NCBI GenBank assembly: GCA_045580005.1
Contig: JAZNMZ010000041.1
Coordinates: 1 to 55,489, forward strand
DNA length: 55,489 nucleotides
Origin: UMGS1052 sp045580005
GTDB lineage: Bacteria; Bacillota; Clostridia; Oscillospirales; CAG-382
Direction of reading: 5' to 3'
Shown here: piece by piece, positions 7,589 to 16,331 of the stretch
Layout of the letters: every line of letters begins with the position of its first letter
Numbering within the stretch: the first letter of the stretch is position 1
Position numbers and translations under genes: made by a program
Notes under the pieces: generated by a model
Database searches by the model: none
What the model saw: the letters and a program-made list of their open reading frames with translations, nothing else
What the model was told of the DNA's origin: nothing

Positions 7589-9580
7589 TTATCTTATTCT
7601 GCTGCCCTCGGGGATACTGTCGTCAAGGAAGTTAATAACTATCTTCTCATTGCCGTTTTCATCTGTATAGCCGCCTGCAAGCAGCATACCGTTGCTCTCA
7701 ACACCGCGCAGCTTTGCGGGCTTGAGGTTTGCAACAAGAGTAATCTTCTTGCCGACAAGCTCGTCTGGAGTGTATGCCTTTGCGATACCCGACACAATCT
7801 GTCTTTCACCCTCGCCGTCAAACAGCTTGATTTTAAGAAGCTTATCCGACTTTTCAACAGGCTCGGCAGAAAGAATCTTTGCACACACAAGCTTTACCTT
7901 GAAAAAGTCGTCTATTGTAATCTCGGCAGGTGTTTCGGGCTCAGCAGACTTTTCCTTTTTGGGTTCGGGCTTCTTTTCCTCTTTCTTGGCGTTTATTGCG
8001 TTAATCTCAGCCATCTTCTTCTGCTCATCAATACGGACAAAGAGCGGCTCGGGAGAGGGATTTACTCTCGCGCCTGCAGGAATCTTTTTGCCAAACACCT
8101 CAATATCGCTCCAGTCGCCGAGTGTGATAAGAGCCTTTTCTGGGTGGTTTATCTGAGTGATAATCTTAGCTGCCGAGTCAGGAATAAGCGGATAAAGAAG
8201 GTTCGCGCAGATTCTGATACCCTCAACAAGATTATACATAACAGTTGAGAGCACATCCTTTTTGGACTCGTCCTTGCCAAGCACCCACGGAGTTGTTTCG
8301 TCGATATATTTATTGAGTCTGCGAAGCACTGTCATGATCTCGTCGCAGGCGTCTGCAATGTGGAATGTATCCATACACTCTGCCGTCTTCTTTACACCCT
8401 CGTTTACGGTTGCTGCAAGCTCGGCGTCGAATTCTGTCGCTGTGACAGCGTTGGGTATCTCGCCGCCGAAATACTTGTTGATCATAGCAACAGTTCTGTT
8501 GACAAGGTTGCCGAGAGTGTTTGCAAGGTCTGTGTTGAATCTTGCAATAAATGTTTCGTATGTGATACTGCCGTCGTTGAGATAAGGCATTTCTGCAAGT
8601 ACAAAGTATCTTACAGCGTCTGTGCCAAACAGATTCGCAAGGACATCGGCATAAATAGCGTTGCCTCTTGACTTGCTTATCTTATCCATGCCGACAAGAA
8701 GCCACGGATGTCCGAAAATCTTCTCGGGCAGCGGCTCGCCGAGTGCCATGAGAATTACGGGCCAGTAGATAGTGTGAAATCTGAGAATATCCTTACCGAT
8801 AATCTGCACATTTGCAGGCCAGTATTTGTTGTAAAGGTCGCCTTTTTTATCAACCTCATATCCGAGAGCGGTTATGTAGTTTGAAAGTGCGTCAATCCAC
8901 ACATAGATAACATGGCCGTCATCAAAATCAACAGGAACGCCCCATTTGAATGTAGAGCGCGAAACGCAAAGGTCCTGGATGCCGGGCTTGATAAAGTTGT
9001 TTACCATTTCCTTTTTGCGCGCTTCGGGGTATATAAAGTCCTCGTGAGCTGCTATATAGTCCTCAAGCTGCTTCTGATATTTTGAGAGCTTCAGGAAGTA
9101 GGCTTCTTCCTTTGACTTTTCTACAGGTCTGCCGCAATCGGGGCACTTGCAGTCTGCCGCCTGTGTTTCTGTCCAGAAAGACTCACAGGGAGTGCAATAC
9201 CAGCCCTCGTATTCGCCCTTGTAAATATCGCCCTGGTCATAGAGCTTGCGAAAAATCTTCTGAACAGCACGGACATGGTAGTCATCTGTTGTTCTGATAA
9301 ACTTATCGTAGCTTATGTTCATCTGCTTCCAGATACCCTTGAGCTCGTTTGTTATGTTGTCAACATATTCCTTTGGAGTAATGCCCTGCTCTTTTGCGGC
9401 GTTCTCAATCTTAAGACCGTGCTCATCAGTACCTGTGAGGAAAAACACATCGTATCCTCTCATTCTCTTGTACCTTGCAAGAGCGTCGGTCATAATAATC
9501 TCGTAGGTATTACCTATATGAGGCTTACGGGATGTATAAGGAATTGCCGTGGTTAAAAAATACTTTTCTTTTTCTGCCAT
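7589..9580 (-). CDS. metG: Methionyl-tRNA synthetase
   Basis: 663 residues. It charges tRNA-Met in the cytoplasm. It shows the class I signatures HIGN at the N terminus (PYTSRKPHIGNTYE) and a KMSKS-type loop reading KISKSRGN. The zinc knuckle has a CTPC pair and a CKCPDC group in the connective domain. After a Lys/Glu/Pro-rich linker (about 525-555), the C terminus carries an OB-fold tRNA-binding appendix of the EMAPII/Trbp111 type (VKLVCAKILSAEPVEKSDKL, then QIVSGIAKAY and GVESNGMLLAGG), which is typical of the dimeric Bacillus/Clostridia form. The ATG at 9580 has an AAAGGAAAA site. It is followed by tatD at 9 bases. Confidence 0.97.
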   Translation of the reverse strand: MAEKEKYFLTTAIPYTSRKPHIGNTYEIIMTDALARYKRMRGYDVFFLTGTDEHGLKIENAAKEQGITPKEYVDNITNELKGIWKQMNISYDKFIRTTDDYHVRAVQKIFRKLYDQGDIYKGEYEGWYCTPCESFWTETQAADCKCPDCGRPVEKSKEEAYFLKLSKYQKQLEDYIAAHEDFIYPEARKKEMVNNFIKPGIQDLCVSRSTFKWGVPVDFDDGHVIYVWIDALSNYITALGYEVDKKGDLYNKYWPANVQIIGKDILRFHTIYWPVILMALGEPLPEKIFGHPWLLVGMDKISKSRGNAIYADVLANLFGTDAVRYFVLAEMPYLNDGSITYETFIARFNTDLANTLGNLVNRTVAMINKYFGGEIPNAVTATEFDAELAATVNEGVKKTAECMDTFHIADACDEIMTVLRRLNKYIDETTPWVLGKDESKKDVLSTVMYNLVEGIRICANLLYPLIPDSAAKIITQINHPEKALITLGDWSDIEVFGKKIPAGARVNPSPEPLFVRIDEQKKMAEINAINAKKEEKKPEPKKEKSAEPETPAEITIDDFFKVKLVCAKILSAEPVEKSDKLLKIKLFDGEGERQIVSGIAKAYTPDELVGKKITLVANLKPAKLRGVESNGMLLAGGYTDENGNEKIVINFLDDSIPEGSRIR

Positions 9581-9606
9581 TATTATTTTCCTTTCGGTTT
9601 ATTATC

Positions 9607-10434
9607 TTATATTGTTTGTGTATTATCCGCCATGATTTCTTCTGTCTTCAGCCTGTCGGTGTCTCTCGCCTCGTATTCCTCGCAAAGATATCCTGTGTAT
9701 GCCACAACGCTCATTATATAGTACGGTATCGTGTATACTGCAAAGAGTATACCGAAAGTAAATACAGAAAGAGCCGAAAGCGGTAAAAAAGACAAATTAA
9801 AAAGCAAGAACTCAAGCTTATGTCCCCGCATTACAGCTCTGCTCTTTTTGAACGCATCAAATATGCCGAGTCTTTCGTTTTGCTCAAACTCCTTTAATAC
9901 ACACAGTGCCGAGAACGAATGCAGTATAATCATCAGCGATATTACAGATGCCGCCACACTTGACAGTGTAGTGACCAGCTGTGCGTAATCGTGCCCGATA
10001 AAAAATGTCGGTAGTTTAACACCAATAAAAACCGTCAAAGACACTAAAGCTGCCGTTATCAGTGCCAAAAGCACATAAAATATCATAACTTGCAGCGCCC
10101 TGCGTATGCTGCGAATATCCGAATAACAGCGGAATATGCCGGTCATAGGCGAAACTCTTTTTTCCCTGAAGCAGTCAGAGAACCAACAAATCCACCCGTA
10201 TATAAGAGGACACAAAAAAACCAGCGTGGCAATCTCGACAGCGACAAATACCGGTATTATGACAGTTTCGGGGAAATATGAGGCAAAGAGCGAGAAATAC
10301 ATCAGCTCAAGCGCGAACATCCCGCAAAAAACAACCAGAGTCACAAAGTTTCCGAGTACGAGTCCTGCAAGGTTATCCGATATTATAGCCGAGGCTTCCT
10401 TTTTTAAAAATCTTCTTTTGTCGCCGTAAAACAA
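9607..10434 (-). CDS. DUF975-like integral membrane protein
   Basis: 275 residues. The start is a TTG at 10434 with GGAGGTG 6 bases upstream; no ATG has a comparable site. About six hydrophobic segments are seen. The second half (FDAFKKSRAVMRGHKLEFLLFNLSFLPLSALSVFTFGI...PYYIMSVVAYTGYL) matches the DUF975 pattern in which a conserved helix precedes a pair of membrane segments. The function of the family is unknown; it is common in Firmicutes. It is the first gene of the minus-strand cluster leading into metG, 26 bases away, so the two may be co-transcribed. Confidence 0.65.
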   Translation of the reverse strand: MFYGDKRRFLKKEASAIISDNLAGLVLGNFVTLVVFCGMFALELMYFSLFASYFPETVIIPVFVAVEIATLVFLCPLIYGWICWFSDCFREKRVSPMTGIFRCYSDIRSIRRALQVMIFYVLLALITAALVSLTVFIGVKLPTFFIGHDYAQLVTTLSSVAASVISLMIILHSFSALCVLKEFEQNERLGIFDAFKKSRAVMRGHKLEFLLFNLSFLPLSALSVFTFGILFAVYTIPYYIMSVVAYTGYLCEEYEARDTDRLKTEEIMADNTQTI

Positions 10435-10756
10435 GGCGCACCTCCGATAGTAAAATATTATACTTTTATTATGGCCTCAAAAACTACGATAAGTCAGTTG
10501 CAGCAAAATTTATACATTATTTTCATATTAAATTATATTATATTACATACTTTCAAAAAATGCAAGGGTTTTGCACAAGAAAATATGCAAAACTGTCCCG
10601 AAGAACATTTATTTTTCTTTATCAAAAGGCATATTTGTTTTTTATCTTTTTTTGATAAAAAAATCGTTTTTTTGCATTGACTCGAAGGGGTAAGCACTGT
10701 ATAATACAAGGTGTATAGTCATTTTACAAATCAAGCCATACAAAAGGAGAAGAAAA
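10435..10756. other. Divergent intergenic region with inverted repeat
   Basis: 322 bases between the DUF975-like gene and the first giant secreted protein. It holds a possible TATAAT for the leftward gene (around 10460-10465), an AT-rich inverted repeat TTTATCAAAA (10618-10627)/TTTTGATAAA (10650-10659), a smaller TGCAA/TTGCA repeat at 10561-10575, and the rightward promoter at 10677-10705. No reading frame or RNA gene is recognised here. Confidence 0.5.
10677..10705 (+). promoter_or_regulatory. Sigma-A promoter of the giant secreted protein operon
   Basis: TTGACT (10677-10682), a 17-base spacer, and TATAAT (10700-10705). The start codon is 51 bases further on, preceded by AAAGGAGAAG. Confidence 0.7.
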
Positions 10757-13700
10757 ATGAGGACTCGTATATTTACAGCATGCTTTCTCAGCTTTCTTTT
10801 GATTTTCCAGACATTGAGTCTTGGCACCTATGCCACAGACACATTTGAAGAATTGGCAGAAGAAGCAGAGATTGTTCTTACAGAAGACGGCACGCTCTAT
10901 GTCGATGCTGCAAACGGCAATGATACGACGGGAACAGGAGCTATGGCTGCTCCCTACGCTACTCTCGATGCTGCAATCAAAGCACTTGATGCAATCGGTG
11001 GAGGTGACATAGTTATTGTCGGAACCTACACTCTGTCAAGCGACCTTCCCTCGCACGAGAATATGATTACCGTTTCGGGCGGCATACTCAATGTTACTGC
11101 ATCTCTGTCACTCGGCGGAGCTTTTGGATTCGAGAATATTGAACTCAATTCAAAAACGCTTAACGGAGACAAGCTTTACACTCTCGGAGGGGAGTTTGTT
11201 GCCGGAGACGGCATTACAACAACCTCTGCAGAGAAAATTGAGGTCATGCTCGGCGTTGTCGACGCAGATCTTAACACGCCCATTAATGTTACTATCAACA
11301 GCGGAAACTTCGGAAACATTTATATCGGTGTGCGTAACGCTACCGCCTCAAGAAATGTTGCCGGTGCCAATGTTGTTATTAACGGCGGTTCAGGTACTCT
11401 TATGATAGGTACCTCACCTCAGCCCTCCGACAAAACTCTTTACAGAACACAGTTTACCGCTCCCGCAAACTTCACCATTAACGGTGGCGAATGGAAATTT
11501 AACTATTACGGATGGGGTGGACTCCCTCAGTTTAATCAGGGCTTCCAGCTTTCTGTCAATAACGGAACTGAGCTTGTTCTCACAGGCGACGGCAAGCTTA
11601 TCCCGACACATACACTTTATTACCCCGACGGAATGAAGTGGGTTACACTTTCCTCGGCAACAGATGGCTCCGGAATCATCCCTACAACCACCTCCGGAAA
11701 ATTCAAGGTTGTCGGCAACAAGTATGCAGTTGCAACCGACCCCGACGGAGTTACCTATGTTTCGTCTGCCGACGGTTATCTCACAATTCCCGGCGGAAAC
11801 TATGATGTAGGTCTGGGTCACTACACTATTACATACAGAACATCCCCTATAGAAAACGATACCGGTGTTGCCGTAGCGTATGTTGATTCGTCAAAGGGTC
11901 TTGACACAAACACAGGTGCGTCAAGCACAGATGCTTTTGCAACAATAGACAAGGCAGTTGAGGTGCTTGAAAATCTTGAGAACGACTACAGCGAGCGCAA
12001 AATTGTCATCGTCGGCACATATACTCTCTCATCCGACCTTCCATCTCATGATAACCTTATTACTATCACCGGCGATACTTTGAATTTCAGCACATCTTTT
12101 GCCTCCGGCGGTGATATAAAGTTTGAAAATATCGAGCTCAACGCAACGACAGAATGGCAGAGAATTAATACAAACGGCTACAACTTCTTTACAGGAAAAG
12201 GAGTTACAAGCTCCTCATCAAGCTATGCGTTTTCAGTATATCTCGGCGTTGTTGACGCAAACTGCGATAAAAAGCTCATGGTTGAAATAGGCAGCGGCAA
12301 CTTTGAAACCATTGTTCTCGGTACTGTAAGCAACACAGCGAATAGAAACATTGCCGGCGCCGAGGTTGTTATGAACGGCGGCTCAGGAACACTCATTTTC
12401 GGCTCTGCTCCGTATTCAGCTGAAGCAATAAATATGAGATCAGTATTTACCGCTCCGGTTATGACAACAATAAACGGCGGCGAATGGGAAATTTCATATA
12501 CAGGCTGGTACCAGATGCCTACATTTAACGGCGGCTTCCAGCTTATCCTCAACAACGGTGAAGTTCTCGTCGGTTCTCTTCCCATTAACTCTAACTATTA
12601 TCCATCCGAAAAATATGTTATGAGCTCTTCTGCTACAAACGGAAGCTTGCTTGAAGCGACCGATACTATTGGCAAATTCAAGGTTATCGGCGGCAAAACA
12701 GCCGTTGCAACCGACAATTCCGCAGGCGAGTATATCTCCTCTGTCGGATATCTCGTAGTACCTGCAGGAACATACGAGGAAGGAAGCGGAAACTACACGG
12801 TAATCTACCAAAACTCTCCTCTTGAGAACGACACTGACACAGCATTCTGCTATGTTGATGCAGCAAACGGTAACGACTACAATATCGGTGTCAGCGCTGA
12901 CAAGGCGTTCAAGACGATCGAAACCGCTATTTCCTCTCTCGAGCTTTTGGACGGATATGCAAACTATGAGGTAAGAATCATAGGAGAATATTCTATGCCC
13001 GGAGAGTTCCCCTTGCACAGCAAAATGATTACTCTGACTCAAGGCGCGGACGGAGCGACAATTATTGCAAATGACTGCAGTGCAAACGGTCCTTTCAAAA
13101 TAGAAAATATTACCTATAAGCTTAATAGTGAGTGGGCAGGTGCTCTTAGATTTGACACTGACACCCTTATACTCGGCGAGGGCGTCGAAACAAACGCTAC
13201 CACCGACGGATTCAAGCCGACATTCGAGCTGTCTATTGCAAACACCGACCGTACGACTTCCCTCTCTTTAAATGTAAAGAGCGGTGTGTGGGGCAGCATC
13301 CTGCTCGGTGGCAAAAACAACACGATAGCAAGAAGTATTCCCGGTGCCACGGCTTATCTTGAGGGCGGAGAAAGCGCAGTTTACTTCGGTGAAGCCACAA
13401 ACAGCTGGTCAACTCCCGGTGTGACCGAAAGATACACCGAAAATGTTAATGTAATTATAAGCGGCGGCACACATGAGATATGCTTCTATCCTTCGGGATA
13501 TAATAAGCATCCTATCTTTGAAAAGGCTTTCCAGATTATTCTCAATGGCGGTACTCAGCACAAAAACAACTCTATTCCCAATGAAAACGCAGCATTAAAC
13601 TATCTCGGCGGCAAATGGATAATGCGTTCCGAAGCTGTCAGCGGAAGTTACCTCGATGTAACCTCTACAGCGGGTAAGTTTACAGTATTCGGCACCAAGA

Positions 13701-16309
13701 TTGCCTGTGCAACAGGTACTGACGGTTCGGTACACTTTTCAAAGAACGGTGTGCTTACCGTTCCCGCAGGAGATTATATGGTAACTTACCTTGAAAAACT
13801 CCCTCTCGAAAATGACACAGACACTGCTTTCTGTTATGTTGACACAACACTTTCTGTAAGCGGAGACGGTCTTACTGCACAGACTGCATTCAACTCGCTC
13901 GACACTGCGGTTGCAGCGCTTGATGCTCTTACCGGAACATATACTTCACGCGAGGTAAGAGTTGTAGGCACATGTACTGTTACAAACTCCTATCTCCCCT
14001 TGCACGAGCAAATGATTAGCTTTGTAGGCGCATCGGACGATGCAAGAATTGCTGTTTCCGGTGAAACTGTAATCAACGGTCCTACAACCTTTGCAAATAT
14101 TGCAATGCACTGCGACACGACCTATATGCACCAGACAAACGGCAGTGAGCTTATCTTCGGAGAGAACTTCTCGTACTCAAGTGAAAAGCAGAACTGGCTT
14201 ATAGGCAGTACCACAGGCGACACAATCAGAGAGAAAGCTACTATAAACAGCGGAGATCATGGTGCTATCTGGATCGGTACTCACGGCTACAAGGTTGAAG
14301 GGGCAACGCTCATACTCAACGATGGCTCGGCAACTTCCATTTACATCGGTTCGATAGGTCCCTGGGCAAATGGTGCACTCTTTACCGATACGGTAACGGT
14401 TGTATTCAACGGCGGAAACTTCCCCGCTCTTGACAGATATAACCCCGATGAGGGCAAGAACCGTCCTACATTCCTTAATATTCAGCTGATTGCCAATAAC
14501 GGAATCAAGCTTGCTGACTATTGGCAGCCATGTAACAGATGGTGGATTATCGAGGCAGAGGCAACTGAGGGCTGCTATATCGAATCTACCGCAACAGGTG
14601 GCACATATAAAGTAGTTGGCGGCAAGACCGCTCGTGTTATAAACACCGAAAACGGTCGATCATACTTCTCAAGCGGCGGCACTCTCGTTCTTCCCTATGT
14701 ATCGACATACACACCAAGATACAAGGTTTACTTCCTCGACGAGTACACTCCGGGCGTTGAAACAAGATATGTTGACGCTAAAGGCGGCAGCGACAGTGCT
14801 GCAGGGCTTACAGCAGGCTCTGCTTACGCAACGATGGATGCGGCTATTGCCGAACTTGAGTCAATCGTAGGATATGCAGATCGTGAAATCGTAATTATAG
14901 GCGACTATACCGTAAACGGTGGCTCACTCCCCGCTCATTCCAAGGATCTCAGAATTAAGTCTGACGGAACAGGCACTCTTACCTTTACAGAAGACTATGT
15001 ATCTATTGGAGGACCTACTGAGCTTGAAAATATTGGCATTACTTCTTCCGTCGGAGCTCTCACTCTTGCAACAGACGGCTACAAGACAGCGATAGGCGAA
15101 GGCGTTACAGTAAATGGCGATGTAGACATTCTTGCCGGCGGCAAAAACGACACCGGTCGTGAAAAGCTCACAGTGAATAGCGGCAGCTTCAATCACATCT
15201 ATGTCGGAAATGGCAAAACTATTGACGGTGCCGATATTATCCTGAACGGAGGAGAGGCTGACGGCGTTACACTTTCGGCAGGAAGATTTACAGACAGCGT
15301 CACAGTTACAATAAACGATGGCAGCTACGCGATGGTAGACTCTTCTGCAGCATTTGACAGCACAGTTTCGGTGGTTGTAAATTCAGATTTTAATGTTACA
15401 AACGGAATCACACACGAAAACTCTATTTTTGTAACTGTTAACGATACCGAAAACTATCTTGCCCACACAGAAAATTACGGCGAGTTTGTAATCTCAGGCA
15501 CAGGCTACACGAGAGCATATAACTTGTCGAGCGACAAGACATACACATCTTTTGACGGCAAGCTGAATATTGGTGACGGCAGATATGAAGTATCCTTCGG
15601 GGAAGCTTTAGCAGACTGCGACGGCAACACCATCAATGTATATGACAATATAAACCTTGATTTTGCAAAAATCTCTCACACAGAATCTGAGGGCAAGATG
15701 TTTATCGGATGGTTTGATAATTCAGGCGTTGCAGCTGAAAATGATGCAAGTTTTGAGGCAGGAACTGTTCTCACGGCAAGGTATATTGATGTTGATACAA
15801 GCTACGACGACGGAAATGGCGCCGACTTTGGCGTTCTCGGTGCACAGATAAGACTCGTTGACAAGAACAACAAGCACCAGGGGCTTAGATTCATTACTGA
15901 AAAGAGCTCTTCCTTCGCAAGAAAGCTCTCCTCCGTAACGGTTGACGAATATGGCACGGTAGTACTTCCTAAAGCTATTCTCGGTGCAGAAGCTCTCGAA
16001 TACGGCAGAGCCTACGGCGAGTATGAGAGCGCAGCAGTTGTTGCCGAAAAGATCTATAGAGAGCTTGGCGACAGAATCTGGTACACTGCGGTTATGACCG
16101 GCATTACAGAGGGAAAATACTCAAGAGTTTACGCTGTAAGACCTTATATTTGTTATAGGGACGCAAACGGCGTATCCCGCATCTTCTACGGTGAGACCTA
16201 TGATGCATCAACCTACGAAATAGCAAAGATTGCAATAGAAAAAGACACTTCTCTTTCCGACGAGGCGAGAGCGACACTTCAAGCTATCGTAGATAGCGTG
16301 GAAGAATAA
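10757..16309 (+). CDS. Giant secreted repeat protein, predicted beta-helix type
   Basis: 1850 residues. A signal peptide (MRTRIFTACFLSFLLIFQTLSLGTYA) is followed by about five modules of roughly 310-330 residues that begin near 46, 373, 697, 1025 and 1337. Each opens with a YVDAANGND-type turn, then a phrase like AFATIDKAVEVLE, a strand VIVGTYTLSSDLPSH, and many short Gly/Asn/Thr-rich strands with NGG turns, as in DUF1565/pectate-lyase-like beta-helix proteins. No catalytic motif is evident. An InlB B-repeat-like segment (about 1625-1675, FIGWFDNSG...LTARY) precedes a C-terminal module (about 1688-1850: GAQIRL, QGLRF, GTVVLP, YTAVMTG, VRPYICY, FYGETYD). That module recurs in the next protein. 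There is no LPXTG or dockerin. It is probably a cell-surface or secreted adhesion/glycan-binding protein (inference). Confidence 0.75.
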   Translation: MRTRIFTACFLSFLLIFQTLSLGTYATDTFEELAEEAEIVLTEDGTLYVDAANGNDTTGTGAMAAPYATLDAAIKALDAIGGGDIVIVGTYTLSSDLPSHENMITVSGGILNVTASLSLGGAFGFENIELNSKTLNGDKLYTLGGEFVAGDGITTTSAEKIEVMLGVVDADLNTPINVTINSGNFGNIYIGVRNATASRNVAGANVVINGGSGTLMIGTSPQPSDKTLYRTQFTAPANFTINGGEWKFNYYGWGGLPQFNQGFQLSVNNGTELVLTGDGKLIPTHTLYYPDGMKWVTLSSATDGSGIIPTTTSGKFKVVGNKYAVATDPDGVTYVSSADGYLTIPGGNYDVGLGHYTITYRTSPIENDTGVAVAYVDSSKGLDTNTGASSTDAFATIDKAVEVLENLENDYSERKIVIVGTYTLSSDLPSHDNLITITGDTLNFSTSFASGGDIKFENIELNATTEWQRINTNGYNFFTGKGVTSSSSSYAFSVYLGVVDANCDKKLMVEIGSGNFETIVLGTVSNTANRNIAGAEVVMNGGSGTLIFGSAPYSAEAINMRSVFTAPVMTTINGGEWEISYTGWYQMPTFNGGFQLILNNGEVLVGSLPINSNYYPSEKYVMSSSATNGSLLEATDTIGKFKVIGGKTAVATDNSAGEYISSVGYLVVPAGTYEEGSGNYTVIYQNSPLENDTDTAFCYVDAANGNDYNIGVSADKAFKTIETAISSLELLDGYANYEVRIIGEYSMPGEFPLHSKMITLTQGADGATIIANDCSANGPFKIENITYKLNSEWAGALRFDTDTLILGEGVETNATTDGFKPTFELSIANTDRTTSLSLNVKSGVWGSILLGGKNNTIARSIPGATAYLEGGESAVYFGEATNSWSTPGVTERYTENVNVIISGGTHEICFYPSGYNKHPIFEKAFQIILNGGTQHKNNSIPNENAALNYLGGKWIMRSEAVSGSYLDVTSTAGKFTVFGTKIACATGTDGSVHFSKNGVLTVPAGDYMVTYLEKLPLENDTDTAFCYVDTTLSVSGDGLTAQTAFNSLDTAVAALDALTGTYTSREVRVVGTCTVTNSYLPLHEQMISFVGASDDARIAVSGETVINGPTTFANIAMHCDTTYMHQTNGSELIFGENFSYSSEKQNWLIGSTTGDTIREKATINSGDHGAIWIGTHGYKVEGATLILNDGSATSIYIGSIGPWANGALFTDTVTVVFNGGNFPALDRYNPDEGKNRPTFLNIQLIANNGIKLADYWQPCNRWWIIEAEATEGCYIESTATGGTYKVVGGKTARVINTENGRSYFSSGGTLVLPYVSTYTPRYKVYFLDEYTPGVETRYVDAKGGSDSAAGLTAGSAYATMDAAIAELESIVGYADREIVIIGDYTVNGGSLPAHSKDLRIKSDGTGTLTFTEDYVSIGGPTELENIGITSSVGALTLATDGYKTAIGEGVTVNGDVDILAGGKNDTGREKLTVNSGSFNHIYVGNGKTIDGADIILNGGEADGVTLSAGRFTDSVTVTINDGSYAMVDSSAAFDSTVSVVVNSDFNVTNGITHENSIFVTVNDTENYLAHTENYGEFVISGTGYTRAYNLSSDKTYTSFDGKLNIGDGRYEVSFGEALADCDGNTINVYDNINLDFAKISHTESEGKMFIGWFDNSGVAAENDASFEAGTVLTARYIDVDTSYDDGNGADFGVLGAQIRLVDKNNKHQGLRFITEKSSSFARKLSSVTVDEYGTVVLPKAILGAEALEYGRAYGEYESAAVVAEKIYRELGDRIWYTAVMTGITEGKYSRVYAVRPYICYRDANGVSRIFYGETYDASTYEIAKIAIEKDTSLSDEARATLQAIVDSVEE

Positions 16310-16331
16310 TCAAGTAAAGGAGATTGCAACA

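Noticed and set aside
7550..9786. Several plus-strand reading frames across the metG-tatD region
   Set aside because: They are antisense shadows of well-supported genes.
10618..10659. TTTATCAAAA/TTTTGATAAA repeat as a terminator
   Set aside because: No gene ends nearby on either strand and the stem is purely A/T, so an operator or chance repeat is more likely.
10757..16309. Repeats in the giant gene as a CRISPR-like or tandem DNA array
   Set aside because: The periodicity is of about 950 bases at protein level with diverged DNA. No short regularly spaced direct repeats were seen anywhere in the window.
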